NCBI GenBank assembly: GCA_017455495.1 | Contig: JAFTAR010000003.1 | Location: forward strand, 1-53,301 | Reading direction: 5' to 3' | Source of the DNA: Prevotella sp. | GTDB taxonomy: Bacteria; Bacteroidota; Bacteroidia; Bacteroidales; Bacteroidaceae | Length of the DNA stretch: 53,301 nt | Shown here: one piece after another, positions 9,992 through 18,493 of the stretch | How positions within the stretch are numbered: the first letter of the stretch is position 1 | Layout of the letters: each line of letters opens with the position of its first letter | The notes under the pieces: generated by a model | What the model was told of the DNA's origin: nothing | The model's input: the letters and a program-made list of their open reading frames with translations, nothing else | Database searches by the model: none | Translations under genes and position numbers: made by a program

Positions 9992-12385
9992 TTATCTTGT
10001 TTCCATTTCTATCTTCGCAGCCTTCATGCCGGGGGCGGTGGCTGTCAGGGTGACGTGGCCAGGCTGCTGCCGTGAGCGCAGGATTACCGTGCAGGCACCG
10101 TTGTAGAGCTTGCGTGAGTTTCCCACCATCATCTCGTTGGAGTTTATGTCGCCATTAATAACTCCTACGATGTCGGCAGGGCCGTCAACGGTAAAGGTAA
10201 CGCTGGCATCAGTGGTTTGTACCAGGCGCCTGCGGCTGTCTAAAGCCGTGATGCGTATGTGCTGCAGGTCGTAGCCGTCGGCTTGCCACTGGCTGTTGTC
10301 GGCCTGTGCAGCGATGCGCGACGGCTGTCCGGTGGTCTCAATGCGATGGCGGGCAACGATGCTGCCTCCGGTGCGGGCAATGGCCTCAATCTTACCCTGT
10401 TGATACTCTATGCTGTCCCAGCGTATCTGGTTCCTGTGGCGTGCATCACTGACAGGGTTCTGCTTCGTTCCGAGGCTGCGTCCGTTCAAGAGAAGCTCTA
10501 CCTCGTCAGCATTGGTATATGTGACGAGTGACAGCCGCTGGCCTGCTACCCTGTTCCAGTGGTCGCTCATGCCGTCGTTGCCAGTCTGTACGCCGTTCCA
10601 CATCTGGTCGCCGCGCCGGTCTATGACGGCAATGTGCACCATTGGCTCGTTAGGCTTGAAGAAGCTGCGCATGTACCATGCCTTGGGCTTTGGATCCAGA
10701 GCTATGTCGAACACTCCCTGTGCCCAGCCCTTGGCTGGCCATCCCTGGCTCTCGCCAAGATAGTCAATGGCGCCCCAGTAGGCAAGTCCAATGACGCGGT
10801 CAAGGTTCATCTCGAAGAAATTCTGGCCCATGGCGGCTATTGATGCCTCGCTTTGGTAGAATGTCATCCAGGGGAAGCGTCGCCCGTCCCCGGGGAAATA
10901 CATGTATCGGTAGTTGTAAGCCTGTATATCGGTTATCATGGCCAGGTCGCAAGGTAGCGAGTCGGTCTGCCAGTTGCGGTAGCGGGGGTGCATGGCAACG
11001 GTGACAAGGCGGGTGGAGTCGTAGCGGGCTACGAGCGGACGCATGAGGCGGTACATAGTTACTCCCCAGTCGTTATGGGGCTGGTTGGGATCCTGCTGCA
11101 ACTCGTTGCCAAGGCTCCAGATGGCTACTGACGGAGAGTTGCGGTCGCGCTTCACCCATTCCGGCACGTCATACTGCCAGAGGGCCTCAAAGGGTACCCG
11201 CCCGCCAGTGTGCTGCCTTGTCCATTTGTCATATAGTTCGTCTACCACAAGCAGACCCAGGCTGTCGCAAAGCTCAATGAACTCACGGCTATAAGGGTTG
11301 TGGGAGGTGCGAACGTGGTTTATGCCCCATTCCTTCATAAGTCTGAGCCTCTTCTCTATGGCGCGGGGATAGGCGGCGGCACCAAGGGCACCGAGGGTGT
11401 GGTGGTTGGCATAGCCTTGAAGCAGCACTTTCTTTCCGTTGAGACGGAGGCCAAAGTCGGGTCCTATCTCAATAGTGCGTATGCCAAAGCGGTCTGTGGT
11501 GCAGTCAACAGCTTCGCCTTGTTCGTTATACAGAATAGCGCTGACAGTATAGAGATTGGGATTGTCTATATCCCATATCTGCGGGTCTGGAATCTCAATC
11601 TCAGGCAACTGCTGTTCTATGATGCGCGTAGGCGTGGAACGATTTACAATGTGGCGTCCTTCATAGACACAATGCCCCGTTTTATCGGAAATTTTTATGA
11701 GTACGGGAATGTCCCTGTCCCTTCCATGGCTAACAATTTCCGTTGAAATGGTGACAAAACGGTTGTCGCGGGTGGTGATGTATAGCGGGTGGCGGGCAAA
11801 GTACAGGTTCCTGTTGGTAGCTATCAGCTTCACTCCGCGAAACAGACCGCCACCAGTGTACCAGCGGGAATTGTTAGGCTCCCTGGTGTCGGCCATGACG
11901 GCTATTACGTTATCCTGGCCAAAACGAAGCTGTTCTGTGGCATCAATTTCAAAACCTACATAGCCATAGTTAGTACCGCCTACGCGCGTACCATTAATAT
12001 ATACATCGCCAGTGTACATTATTCCGCCGAAGTCAATAAGCAAGCGCTTTCCACGCAGAGAGTCTGCTGGAGTAAGGTGCAGTCTGTACCATCCCTGCGA
12101 CATCTCACGGAAAGCACGGCTTGACAGTCGGCTGCGAATGTTAGCTGCCGCATCGCTGTTGTCCGGCCTCTCGTCGGCAGAAGGCTCTACCCAGGGCATC
12201 GCTGTCTGGAAGTCGTGAGGCAGGTTTACCTCCGACCACTGCGTATCGTCAATAGTTGTTGCCTCTGCTCCATCCATGCTTCCCAAGTGGAAGCGCCAGC
12301 CGAAGTCAAGCGACTGCTCTATGCGCTGGCCGTAGGCAGTGAGTGCAAAGACGGAAAATATGATAAAATGGGCAGTTTTTTTCAT
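9992..12385 (-). CDS. Glycoside hydrolase family 2 (beta-galactosidase-like), secreted
   Basis: 797 residues. A signal peptide (~1-19, ending LTAYG) indicates export. The GH2 order is visible: sugar-binding jelly roll (~25-190, with DFGWRFHLG and LPHDF), immunoglobulin-like domain (~195-300), TIM barrel (~305-590) and C-terminal beta domains. The barrel contains RTSHNPYSREFIELCDSLG, acid/base Glu428 in SLGNELQ and probable nucleophile Glu513 in YQSEASIAA. Exact specificity (galactosidase or other) is not certain. The start overlaps the end of the upstream GH28 gene by 4 nt, so the two are coupled, suggesting joint attack on a pectic substrate such as galactan side chains. Confidence 0.92.
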   Translation of the reverse strand: MKKTAHFIIFSVFALTAYGQRIEQSLDFGWRFHLGSMDGAEATTIDDTQWSEVNLPHDFQTAMPWVEPSADERPDNSDAAANIRSRLSSRAFREMSQGWYRLHLTPADSLRGKRLLIDFGGIMYTGDVYINGTRVGGTNYGYVGFEIDATEQLRFGQDNVIAVMADTREPNNSRWYTGGGLFRGVKLIATNRNLYFARHPLYITTRDNRFVTISTEIVSHGRDRDIPVLIKISDKTGHCVYEGRHIVNRSTPTRIIEQQLPEIEIPDPQIWDIDNPNLYTVSAILYNEQGEAVDCTTDRFGIRTIEIGPDFGLRLNGKKVLLQGYANHHTLGALGAAAYPRAIEKRLRLMKEWGINHVRTSHNPYSREFIELCDSLGLLVVDELYDKWTRQHTGGRVPFEALWQYDVPEWVKRDRNSPSVAIWSLGNELQQDPNQPHNDWGVTMYRLMRPLVARYDSTRLVTVAMHPRYRNWQTDSLPCDLAMITDIQAYNYRYMYFPGDGRRFPWMTFYQSEASIAAMGQNFFEMNLDRVIGLAYWGAIDYLGESQGWPAKGWAQGVFDIALDPKPKAWYMRSFFKPNEPMVHIAVIDRRGDQMWNGVQTGNDGMSDHWNRVAGQRLSLVTYTNADEVELLLNGRSLGTKQNPVSDARHRNQIRWDSIEYQQGKIEAIARTGGSIVARHRIETTGQPSRIAAQADNSQWQADGYDLQHIRITALDSRRRLVQTTDASVTFTVDGPADIVGVINGDINSNEMMVGNSRKLYNGACTVILRSRQQPGHVTLTATAPGMKAAKIEMETR

Positions 12386-13854
12386 TGCTCAAGGATTATG
12401 TTTACGTTGTCGCGTGTTATGTCCCGGCTATATTGGAAGGTGGCATCGTGCTTTGCACGAATGACGATGTCCTTGAGGTGGATGCCGTCAATGGGCATTT
12501 CGGGCAGGCCGTTGAACTCCATGGCATAGCCGGCACCGTTGCATACCACGTTACGAATGTCAATGTTGCGGAAAATAGGTGTTTCTTCTGTGGCGGGCAT
12601 GGTGGGCTGCTCCGTAGGCTGAGAGCCGTCTGCCAGCACTTCTGCCACAGACCTGCCACCATAGTACATGTTGAAGGTCAGGGCGTAGGTCTTGATATCG
12701 GTCATTGAGATACCGTCGATGAAGATATTTTCAACGATTCCACCGCGTCCTCGCGTTGACTTGAACCTCAGGCCAACGTCGGTTCCAAGGAACTGGCACT
12801 GCCTTACCATGATGTTGTTCACGCCTCCGCTCATTTCAGAGCCTACAACGAAACCGCCATGTCCGGCAAAGACGGTACAGCCGTCAACGACAACGTTCTC
12901 GCAGGGTCTGCCGCGTCGCCTACCGTCGGCATCCTTACCGCTCTTAATGCATATTCCGTCATCGCCTGCGTCAAACTTTGAGTTGATAATCAACGCATTG
13001 CGGCAAGACTCAAGGTCAAGGGCATCGCCGTTTTGGGCATAGAAGGGATTACGCGCGAGCACGCGTTCAATAATAATGTTCTCACACATCAGGGGGTGGA
13101 GGTTCCAGGCTGGCGAGTTCTGGAAGATGACATCTTGCAGGAGCACGTTCTTGCAGCCAACCAAGCTCACCATGACAGGCCTAAGGAAACGCTTTATGCT
13201 GAGCCATTGGTCCTCTGTCAGTTCCTGATTTGGTACGTTCATTGATGATAATTCCTCTCCGCGGGCATAACCCTCACATGGAACCCAGTAGTCCGGGCGC
13301 TTGAGAACTCCGCCGGGCCTTGATGTCATTTCACGCCACTGGCTTTCAGTCACCTTACCTTTTTTCAGCGGGCGCCAGTACTGTCCGTTGCCGTCGATGG
13401 CACCATGACCGGTGATGGCAATGTTTTCCTGGTTGACGGCACTGATGGGCGACTGGCAGCGGCGCGTGTCAAGGCCTTCGAACGATGTCTGGATGAGAGG
13501 ATACAGGTCTTCGTCGGCAGCAAACTGGATAACAGCTCCTTCCTGCAAGTGAAGCTCAATGTTGGACAGAAGTACTATAGGGCCTGTGAGCCAGATGCCG
13601 CGTGGCACCACAAGCCTGCCGCCACCCTGGGCAGAAAGACTGGCGATGGCTTCGGCAAATGCGGTTGTGCAAAGCTGGCGGCCAGTGGCATCTGCTCCAA
13701 AGTCAGACAGGATTACTTCACGTGAGGGAATGGCGGGAGCACTGATCTCCGGCATGGCAAAGGGAAGCCCCTCGGTATACTGTTTGTAGGGGTTCTGGGC
13801 TGCTACTGACATTGTCGTGCACAATAGCAAGGTAAATAGAAATTGTTTCTTCAT
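12382..13854 (-). CDS. Glycoside hydrolase family 28 (polygalacturonase-type), secreted
   Basis: Hydrolyses galacturonic-acid-containing pectin backbones. 490 residues with a signal peptide (~1-20, ending SVAAQ). The right-handed beta-helix carries the GH28 catalytic signature: NGDALD (D277/D280), DAGDDGI (D298/D299), GHGGFVVGSE (H332) and RFKS (R363/K365). 'PVMVSLVGCKNVLLQDV' and 'NSPAWNLHPL' are typical of Bacteroidales exo-acting members. It is first in the seven-gene minus-strand block; a TACCTTTG box at 13899-13892 is the likely promoter. It lies back to back with the propeller sensor at 14024. No SusC/SusD genes are in view. Confidence 0.95.
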   Translation of the reverse strand: MKKQFLFTLLLCTTMSVAAQNPYKQYTEGLPFAMPEISAPAIPSREVILSDFGADATGRQLCTTAFAEAIASLSAQGGGRLVVPRGIWLTGPIVLLSNIELHLQEGAVIQFAADEDLYPLIQTSFEGLDTRRCQSPISAVNQENIAITGHGAIDGNGQYWRPLKKGKVTESQWREMTSRPGGVLKRPDYWVPCEGYARGEELSSMNVPNQELTEDQWLSIKRFLRPVMVSLVGCKNVLLQDVIFQNSPAWNLHPLMCENIIIERVLARNPFYAQNGDALDLESCRNALIINSKFDAGDDGICIKSGKDADGRRRGRPCENVVVDGCTVFAGHGGFVVGSEMSGGVNNIMVRQCQFLGTDVGLRFKSTRGRGGIVENIFIDGISMTDIKTYALTFNMYYGGRSVAEVLADGSQPTEQPTMPATEETPIFRNIDIRNVVCNGAGYAMEFNGLPEMPIDGIHLKDIVIRAKHDATFQYSRDITRDNVNIILEQ

Positions 13855-13891
13855 TAGTTATGGAATGTGTTAGTTATTGCAATCATCGCTG

Positions 13892-13899
13892 CAAAGGTA
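13892..13899 (-). promoter_or_regulatory. Promoter -7 box of the GH28-GH2 operon
   Basis: The minus strand reads TACCTTTG, the most common form of the Bacteroidetes -7 box, 38 nt before the GH28 ATG. No good TTTG lies 19-21 nt upstream, so an activator may be needed. Confidence 0.55.
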
Positions 13900-13993
13900 A
13901 ATAAAAAAAACGAGAAAGGGAAGGGGAATAGTAACAAAAAGAAGAAGATGTGCTAAAAATAATTAAATTGTCGCTTGTCTGAAAAATAATTAC

Positions 13994-14001
13994 TAATTTT
14001 G
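13994..14001 (+). promoter_or_regulatory. Promoter -7 box of the propeller sensor gene
   Basis: TAATTTTG (TAnnTTTG) lies 23 nt before the ATG at 14024. Only a weak ATTG lies upstream at a 23-nt spacing. The leader would be about 15 nt. Confidence 0.45.
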
Positions 14002-14023
14002 GAGCCTGAAAACCGACCTGTGT

Positions 14024-16756
14024 ATGAATAAAAACTTTGCTTCTTTGCGTATTGCGCTTATTGTCTTGTTTTTATTAGCGTTGTCATGTCCTGTCCAAGC
14101 GCAGATGCTTCAGGCCAGCCGTAGCCATTATTCCACTGATGACGGGCTGTGCAGTAATGCAATATCTGATATTAAGCGCGATGACCAAGGGTATATCTGG
14201 ATAGCGACGTGGAACGGCTTGTCACGTTTCGACGGGTATCATTTCTATAACTACCGCACTGGCGCAGGGAGCCATATTCCGCATCTTCATAACCGTGTCT
14301 CGCGTATTTCGATTGACAGTCAGCAGAACATTTGGATGTTGATGTACGATGCGCGTGTCTTCATGATGAAGCGTAGCACAGACCAAATAATTAATCCCTT
14401 CCAGAGTATTAACGGAAATGAGGACTTCCGCACTAATTGTCCTGTCATGGTAGCCTCTAACGGCGACGTGCTCGTCCATGTCATCGGTGTTGGCATTTAC
14501 CGCCTGAGACCTGAGCGCGATAATTTCAACATGCAGCTCATCACCACTCGCGGACTCACGGTGACCTGCATGGCAGAAGGCTATCAAGGCGACATATGGT
14601 TGGGCACAGACCAGGGCATTCACCGTATGGATCCCAGCAACATGACGGTAGAGCGCCGTGGAAATTTCATGGAAGAGAACATTACTTGCATTTTTTCCGA
14701 TGGATACAATGTTTTTGCAGGTACCCAGTCGGGCAAGGTGGTTGCCTTTGCCTACGGTTCAGAACCCACTGTTGTAAGGGAAGGCAGCCAGCCCATAACA
14801 TCAATATTTGCCGACAGCCATGGCTTGATATGGTTTTCCGACGGTAGGGCAGGCGTGTATCGTCTGAACCGTGAAACAGGCGACGAAAAGTTGTTCACAC
14901 AGAATGTGACCGTTCCCGACTACGACGGCTACGGTGGCTTCTTCAACGAGGCAATGGGGGTGGTATGGGTAAGGCTGAACCATGGTGGTTACGGATACTA
15001 CAACCGCGAGGCAGACCAGATAGAGTATTTTCACAATGACCCTGTTAACCCATGGAACCTGTCAAACACGGTGAATGCTGTGCTTGAACTCGACGAAGGC
15101 GTGGTCTTTGAGTCTACCACACTTCGCGGGTTGGAGAAACTGGAGATAATTAATGAGAACATCACCAGGACAATGCTCGTGCCTGATGCTGAGTCAACAC
15201 TGCAGAATGAAACCCGTGCACTGCTCTATGATGCAGAGCGTCATCTTACTCTGATTGGAAACAAGGCCAGTCAGCTGTTCTTCTTCAATGATTCTAATCA
15301 GCTGGTCAGCACCATCACACAAAACAGCGATGGTAATCCAATCGGGCGATGCTACGGTTTGTCGAAGGATTCCAGAGGTAATTACTGGATGTCGTCCAAG
15401 GATAACGGCATCACCCGGATAACTCCTACTGCCGGGGGAGGATACAGCGTCGTGAATATGCACCATGACGATGACGACCAGAATTCCCTGAGCTCAAACA
15501 GTGCTTATGCCACAATTGAGGATAAGGCAGGCAATATATGGGTGGCTACATACGGAGGAGGCGTCAATGTCCTGACTCAAAGAGGCGGAAAACAGGTGTT
15601 CCTGCACTGGAAGAACGGCATGAACGGCTATCCGTACAACTCTTACTTAAGGGTACGAACCTTGGCTGTTGACAATGAAGGTACAGTATGGGCCGGCACC
15701 ACAGATGGCATATTGCTCATGTCGCTTAAGGATGGGAATGTAAAGGTAGAGCGGTTGTTGGAGTCAGAGGAGTATCCTGACAGTATACTTATGTCAAACG
15801 ACATAGTTTGCCTTGGTGTGGATAAAACCGGAACTATGTGGGTAGGCACCAACGGCGGTGGAATAGCCCATGTCACGGGGAAAGACAGTAAAGGCCGCTG
15901 GTTGTTCCGCAGTTTTGGCGTGGCAGATGGCTTGCCAAGTGAGGAGATAAAGAGCCTTACCTTTGATTCGTTCAATAATGTGTGGTTTGCCACCGACAAT
16001 ATTATATGTTCCTACAACCGTGAGAAACACATCTTCTCTACTTTCTCGACAATGGAGGGAGTGGACAATACGATGTGTTCAGAGGGAGCTGCAATAACCC
16101 AGGCCAACGACAATGTGCTTTTTGGCACTGTAAACGGCTACTACACCATAGACCGCAAGAAGCTGATAAACGCCGTTGGTTCAGCGCTAAAGCTCCGCAT
16201 CACGGATTTCTTCATTGATGATGTGCTCCAGAGTCCGCGTTTCAATGACAACTATGATTTCTACATTCCTGAAGCCAGCGTGGTGGAACTTGATCAGCAC
16301 AGCAGCGTCATAACACTGCGTTTCGCATCACTAAACTATCAGCTTCAGCATCGCGTACATTATCAATATACATTAGCAGGCTATGACAAAGGCTGGATTA
16401 ATGCACCCAGAAATCGTGAAGTATCTTATTCCAACCTGCCAACTGGAACCTACGTATTCCAGGTGAAGGCATTCCTGCTTGAGTCTCCTGAGCGTTTCGA
16501 CATGAAACGGATAAAGATAACCATACCTCCCTACTGGATACTCTCATCCAGTGCCGTGTGGCTCTATATGGTTGTTGCTGCTATGCTGTGCATAAGGCTG
16601 ATGTTCTGGCGCCAGAGGCAGATCAGACTGCGTATGGCTCCTTACAGCGAGGTAGAGAAGGAAAGCGGCTTCAACCTGTTCCCGTGGAGAAAGAAGAAGG
16701 AAAAGAAAGAAGCTCCCGTTGTAGACGATACTGACGAGTACGAGCTTCTGGACTAA
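14024..16756 (+). CDS. Two-component-regulator propeller/Y_Y_Y sensor lacking kinase and DNA-binding domains
   Basis: 910 residues. A signal peptide (~1-27, ending PVQAQ) leads into two seven-bladed reg_prop propellers: repeated motifs such as DDQGYIWIATWNGLSRFDG, GDIWLGTDQGIHRMD, GNIWVATYGGGVNVL and TMWVGTNGGG (~40-710). A Y_Y_Y beta-sandwich follows (~745-830, LQHRVHYQYTLAGYDKGW), then one transmembrane helix (~836-860). This is the periplasmic half of a hybrid two-component system, but the protein ends only ~50 residues after the helix, in a basic then acidic tail (WRKKKEKKE...DDTDEYELLD). No HisKA, HATPase, receiver or AraC domain follows, and a terminator starts 6 nt after the stop. Its position opposite the GH28/GH2 genes suggests sensing of pectic sugars through a partner protein. 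Confidence 0.93.
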   Translation: MNKNFASLRIALIVLFLLALSCPVQAQMLQASRSHYSTDDGLCSNAISDIKRDDQGYIWIATWNGLSRFDGYHFYNYRTGAGSHIPHLHNRVSRISIDSQQNIWMLMYDARVFMMKRSTDQIINPFQSINGNEDFRTNCPVMVASNGDVLVHVIGVGIYRLRPERDNFNMQLITTRGLTVTCMAEGYQGDIWLGTDQGIHRMDPSNMTVERRGNFMEENITCIFSDGYNVFAGTQSGKVVAFAYGSEPTVVREGSQPITSIFADSHGLIWFSDGRAGVYRLNRETGDEKLFTQNVTVPDYDGYGGFFNEAMGVVWVRLNHGGYGYYNREADQIEYFHNDPVNPWNLSNTVNAVLELDEGVVFESTTLRGLEKLEIINENITRTMLVPDAESTLQNETRALLYDAERHLTLIGNKASQLFFFNDSNQLVSTITQNSDGNPIGRCYGLSKDSRGNYWMSSKDNGITRITPTAGGGYSVVNMHHDDDDQNSLSSNSAYATIEDKAGNIWVATYGGGVNVLTQRGGKQVFLHWKNGMNGYPYNSYLRVRTLAVDNEGTVWAGTTDGILLMSLKDGNVKVERLLESEEYPDSILMSNDIVCLGVDKTGTMWVGTNGGGIAHVTGKDSKGRWLFRSFGVADGLPSEEIKSLTFDSFNNVWFATDNIICSYNREKHIFSTFSTMEGVDNTMCSEGAAITQANDNVLFGTVNGYYTIDRKKLINAVGSALKLRITDFFIDDVLQSPRFNDNYDFYIPEASVVELDQHSSVITLRFASLNYQLQHRVHYQYTLAGYDKGWINAPRNREVSYSNLPTGTYVFQVKAFLLESPERFDMKRIKITIPPYWILSSSAVWLYMVVAAMLCIRLMFWRQRQIRLRMAPYSEVEKESGFNLFPWRKKKEKKEAPVVDDTDEYELLD

Positions 16757-16761
16757 GGTTA

Positions 16762-16794
16762 AAAAGCATGAAATGTTTGGCGTTTCATGCTTTT
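16762..16794 (+). terminator. Terminator of the sensor gene, bidirectional
   Basis: A perfect 12-bp stem, AAAAGCATGAAA (16762-16773) with TTTCATGCTTTT (16783-16794), has a 9-nt loop and U-rich 3' side. It begins 6 nt after the sensor stop. The loop contains the TTTG -33 element of the next promoter. Confidence 0.85.
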
Positions 16795-16807
16795 CTTGTT
16801 AACTTTG
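16776..16807 (+). promoter_or_regulatory. Promoter of the ncRNA gene
   Basis: TTTG (16776-16779), 20 nt, TAACTTTG (16800-16807) is a near-ideal Bacteroidetes promoter. The predicted start is at about 16813. Confidence 0.8.
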
Positions 16808-16812
16808 CAGAC

Positions 16813-17013
16813 CAAAGAGAAAAGACACGGGCCGTGTCAGGGCAGATCGGGATACTCATCAAATAAAAATAGAAAACCGGGATGCCGTCTCTATCCAATG
16901 GCGGGCCACTACCCAAGCGCCTCGAGCAGATGCCGGTGGATTACAAAGGTGGAGAGCTCCCATATCCTGTCTTAAGGAGTTTTCATCACATCGCTGGCAC
17001 GGCCCTCTTTTTT
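16813..17013 (+). ncRNA. Structured ~200-nt non-coding RNA, 6S RNA candidate
   Basis: A strong promoter (16776-16807) is followed by ~200 nt with no convincing reading frame. A 12-bp closing stem pairs GGGCCGTGTCAG (16829-16840) with CTGGCACGGCCC (16994-17005), followed directly by TCTTTTTT. Inside, GAT/ATC and ACTC/GAGT helices lead to an asymmetric central bubble. Beyond it come GGGA/TCCC and an 8-bp helix TCTCTATC/GGTGGAGA capped by a branched G+C-rich end. A small CCT...AGG hairpin sits on the 3' side of the bubble. A rod with a large central bubble and a small 3'-side hairpin is the architecture of 6S RNA, which binds housekeeping RNA polymerase. I infer this from hand folding only. A ribE-controlling leader is the alternative, but the terminator ends the transcript before ribE. 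Confidence 0.55.
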
Positions 17014-17044
17014 ACTTAACAGTTAAAAGATAATAGTTTATAAG

Positions 17045-17656
17045 ATGTTTTCTGGAATTGTTGAAGAATTTGCAACTGTTGTTGCCATAAACCATGACCG
17101 TGAGAATATAGACTTCACTCTTACCTGCTCCTTTACCAGTGAACTTGGCATTGACCAAAGTGTGGCTCACAACGGCGTATGCCTGACAGTGGTCTCTATT
17201 GACGGGCCTAACTATGTGGTAACAGCCATGAAGGAGACTCTTGAACGCTCTAATCTCGGCCTGCTGCGTGTGGGCGACAAAGTGAACGTAGAGCGCTCAA
17301 TGCTGATGAATGGCAGGCTTGACGGTCACATAGTGCAGGGCCATGTGGACCAGACTGCGGTGTGCACAGCAAAGGAGGATGCCAACGGCAGCACATACTT
17401 CACGTTCAAGTATGATACTGACAAGGATATGGTTCGCCGGGGATACTTCACGGTTGACAAGGGCAGCGTCACCGTCAACGGCGTGTCTCTCACGGTTTGC
17501 AACCCTACAGAGGATACTTTCCAGGTGGCAATCATACCCTATACTATGGAACATACAAACTTCCAAAGCATTGAACCTGGTACTAAGGTCAACATTGAAT
17601 TTGACATCCTTGGCAAGTACATTGCCAGACTTCAGCAACTTAATGCCGTCTCTTAG
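17045..17656 (+). CDS. ribE: Riboflavin synthase alpha chain
   Basis: Dismutates two 6,7-dimethyl-8-ribityllumazine molecules to riboflavin and a pyrimidinedione; cytoplasmic trimer. 203 residues made of two lumazine-binding repeats. Repeat 1 starts MFSGIVEEFATV, with the catalytic N-terminal MFxG and SVAHNGVCLTVV (~42-53). Repeat 2 (~98-195) has GHIVQGHVD (~97-105) and KGSVTVNGVSLTV. The start follows an A/T-rich stretch after the ncRNA terminator. No FMN riboswitch consensus is present upstream and no other rib genes are adjacent. Confidence 0.96.
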   Translation: MFSGIVEEFATVVAINHDRENIDFTLTCSFTSELGIDQSVAHNGVCLTVVSIDGPNYVVTAMKETLERSNLGLLRVGDKVNVERSMLMNGRLDGHIVQGHVDQTAVCTAKEDANGSTYFTFKYDTDKDMVRRGYFTVDKGSVTVNGVSLTVCNPTEDTFQVAIIPYTMEHTNFQSIEPGTKVNIEFDILGKYIARLQQLNAVS

Positions 17657-17726
17657 ACCAAATGTATAGTTTTTTCAGCATAGGAAAGACTTTTTTACAG
17701 AAATATCAAAAAAAACGAGGCAGATT

Positions 17727-17758
17727 TTTGGCTGTTTCGTTTTTTTAGTGTACTTTTG
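17727..17758 (+). promoter_or_regulatory. Promoter of the sigma factor gene
   Basis: TTTG (17727-17730), 20 nt, TACTTTTG (17751-17758) matches the Bacteroidetes promoter. It implies a leader of about 85 nt before the ATG at 17849. Confidence 0.75.
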
Positions 17759-17848
17759 CATGCGATAACCCCATTAATATAACTAAACATTTAAACTTTT
17801 ATTGCCTATCGACGCAAATTTTACTTCATAACAACGCATTTTTAAGAT

Positions 17849-18448
17849 ATGAAGAAATTTGAAGGAATGTCCGACGAAAAGTTGGCCATGCTTTATGTCA
17901 AAGGCGATAACAGTGCTTTCGACGAACTTCTTGACCGTACCCAGCAGAAGCTGTTTACCTACATCATGTTTATGGTTCACGACCATGATGTGGCGGACGA
18001 CATCTTCCAGGAGACCTTTGTCAAGGTGATAACAAAGCTTCAGCACGGGGAGTATGAAGACAGCGGCAAGTTCATGTTCTGGATTACCCGTATTGCCCAT
18101 AACTGCATAATGGACTGGTATCGTCATGTGCAGAGCCGCCATATCAGCGAGCCAAATGCCGACAATAATTTGCAAAACCTGCAAAATGCCTCTGTCATTG
18201 ACACTTACAGGGAGTCTGAGCTAATAAACGAGCAGGTGATGACAGATGTACGTCGTATTATGGAGTCGCTGCCGGCATCCCAGCGTGAGGTGGTCTACAT
18301 GCGCTTCTATCAGCAGCTTTCCTTCAAGGAGATTTCCGAGCTTACCGGTGTCAGCATTAACACGTCACTTGGTCGCATGCGCTATGCTCTGCTCAACATG
18401 CGCCGTATGGCCAAGCAATATAATATAGAGCTGGCTCTTCAGGCTTAA
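17849..18448 (+). CDS. ECF-type RNA polymerase sigma-70 factor
   Basis: 199 residues, cytoplasmic. Region 2 lies at ~22-95 (FDELLDRTQQKLF, DVADDIFQETFVKVI, FMFWITRIAHNCIMDWYR) and region 4 at ~145-190 (LPASQREVVYMRFY, SFKEISELTGVSINTSLGRMRYAL). The linker is somewhat longer than in minimal ECF factors. No anti-sigma gene is adjacent: the next gene is convergent (rpe), unlike FecI/FecR-type SusCD regulators. The gene has its own promoter. It probably belongs to the widely conserved stress or housekeeping ECF group of Bacteroidales; its regulon is not visible here. Confidence 0.94.
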   Translation: MKKFEGMSDEKLAMLYVKGDNSAFDELLDRTQQKLFTYIMFMVHDHDVADDIFQETFVKVITKLQHGEYEDSGKFMFWITRIAHNCIMDWYRHVQSRHISEPNADNNLQNLQNASVIDTYRESELINEQVMTDVRRIMESLPASQREVVYMRFYQQLSFKEISELTGVSINTSLGRMRYALLNMRRMAKQYNIELALQA

Positions 18449-18493
18449 GAACTGTCTTAAGTTGCTTTGTCTGTAGTTCTTTAGGCTCAGGCT

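Noticed and set aside
16787-16975. A 62-codon open frame within the ncRNA region
   Set aside because: It begins upstream of the predicted transcription start, has no protein-like composition and runs across the RNA helices.
16821-17013. FMN riboswitch upstream of ribE
   Set aside because: The conserved FMN aptamer strings are absent, and the U-run terminator closes the RNA before ribE.
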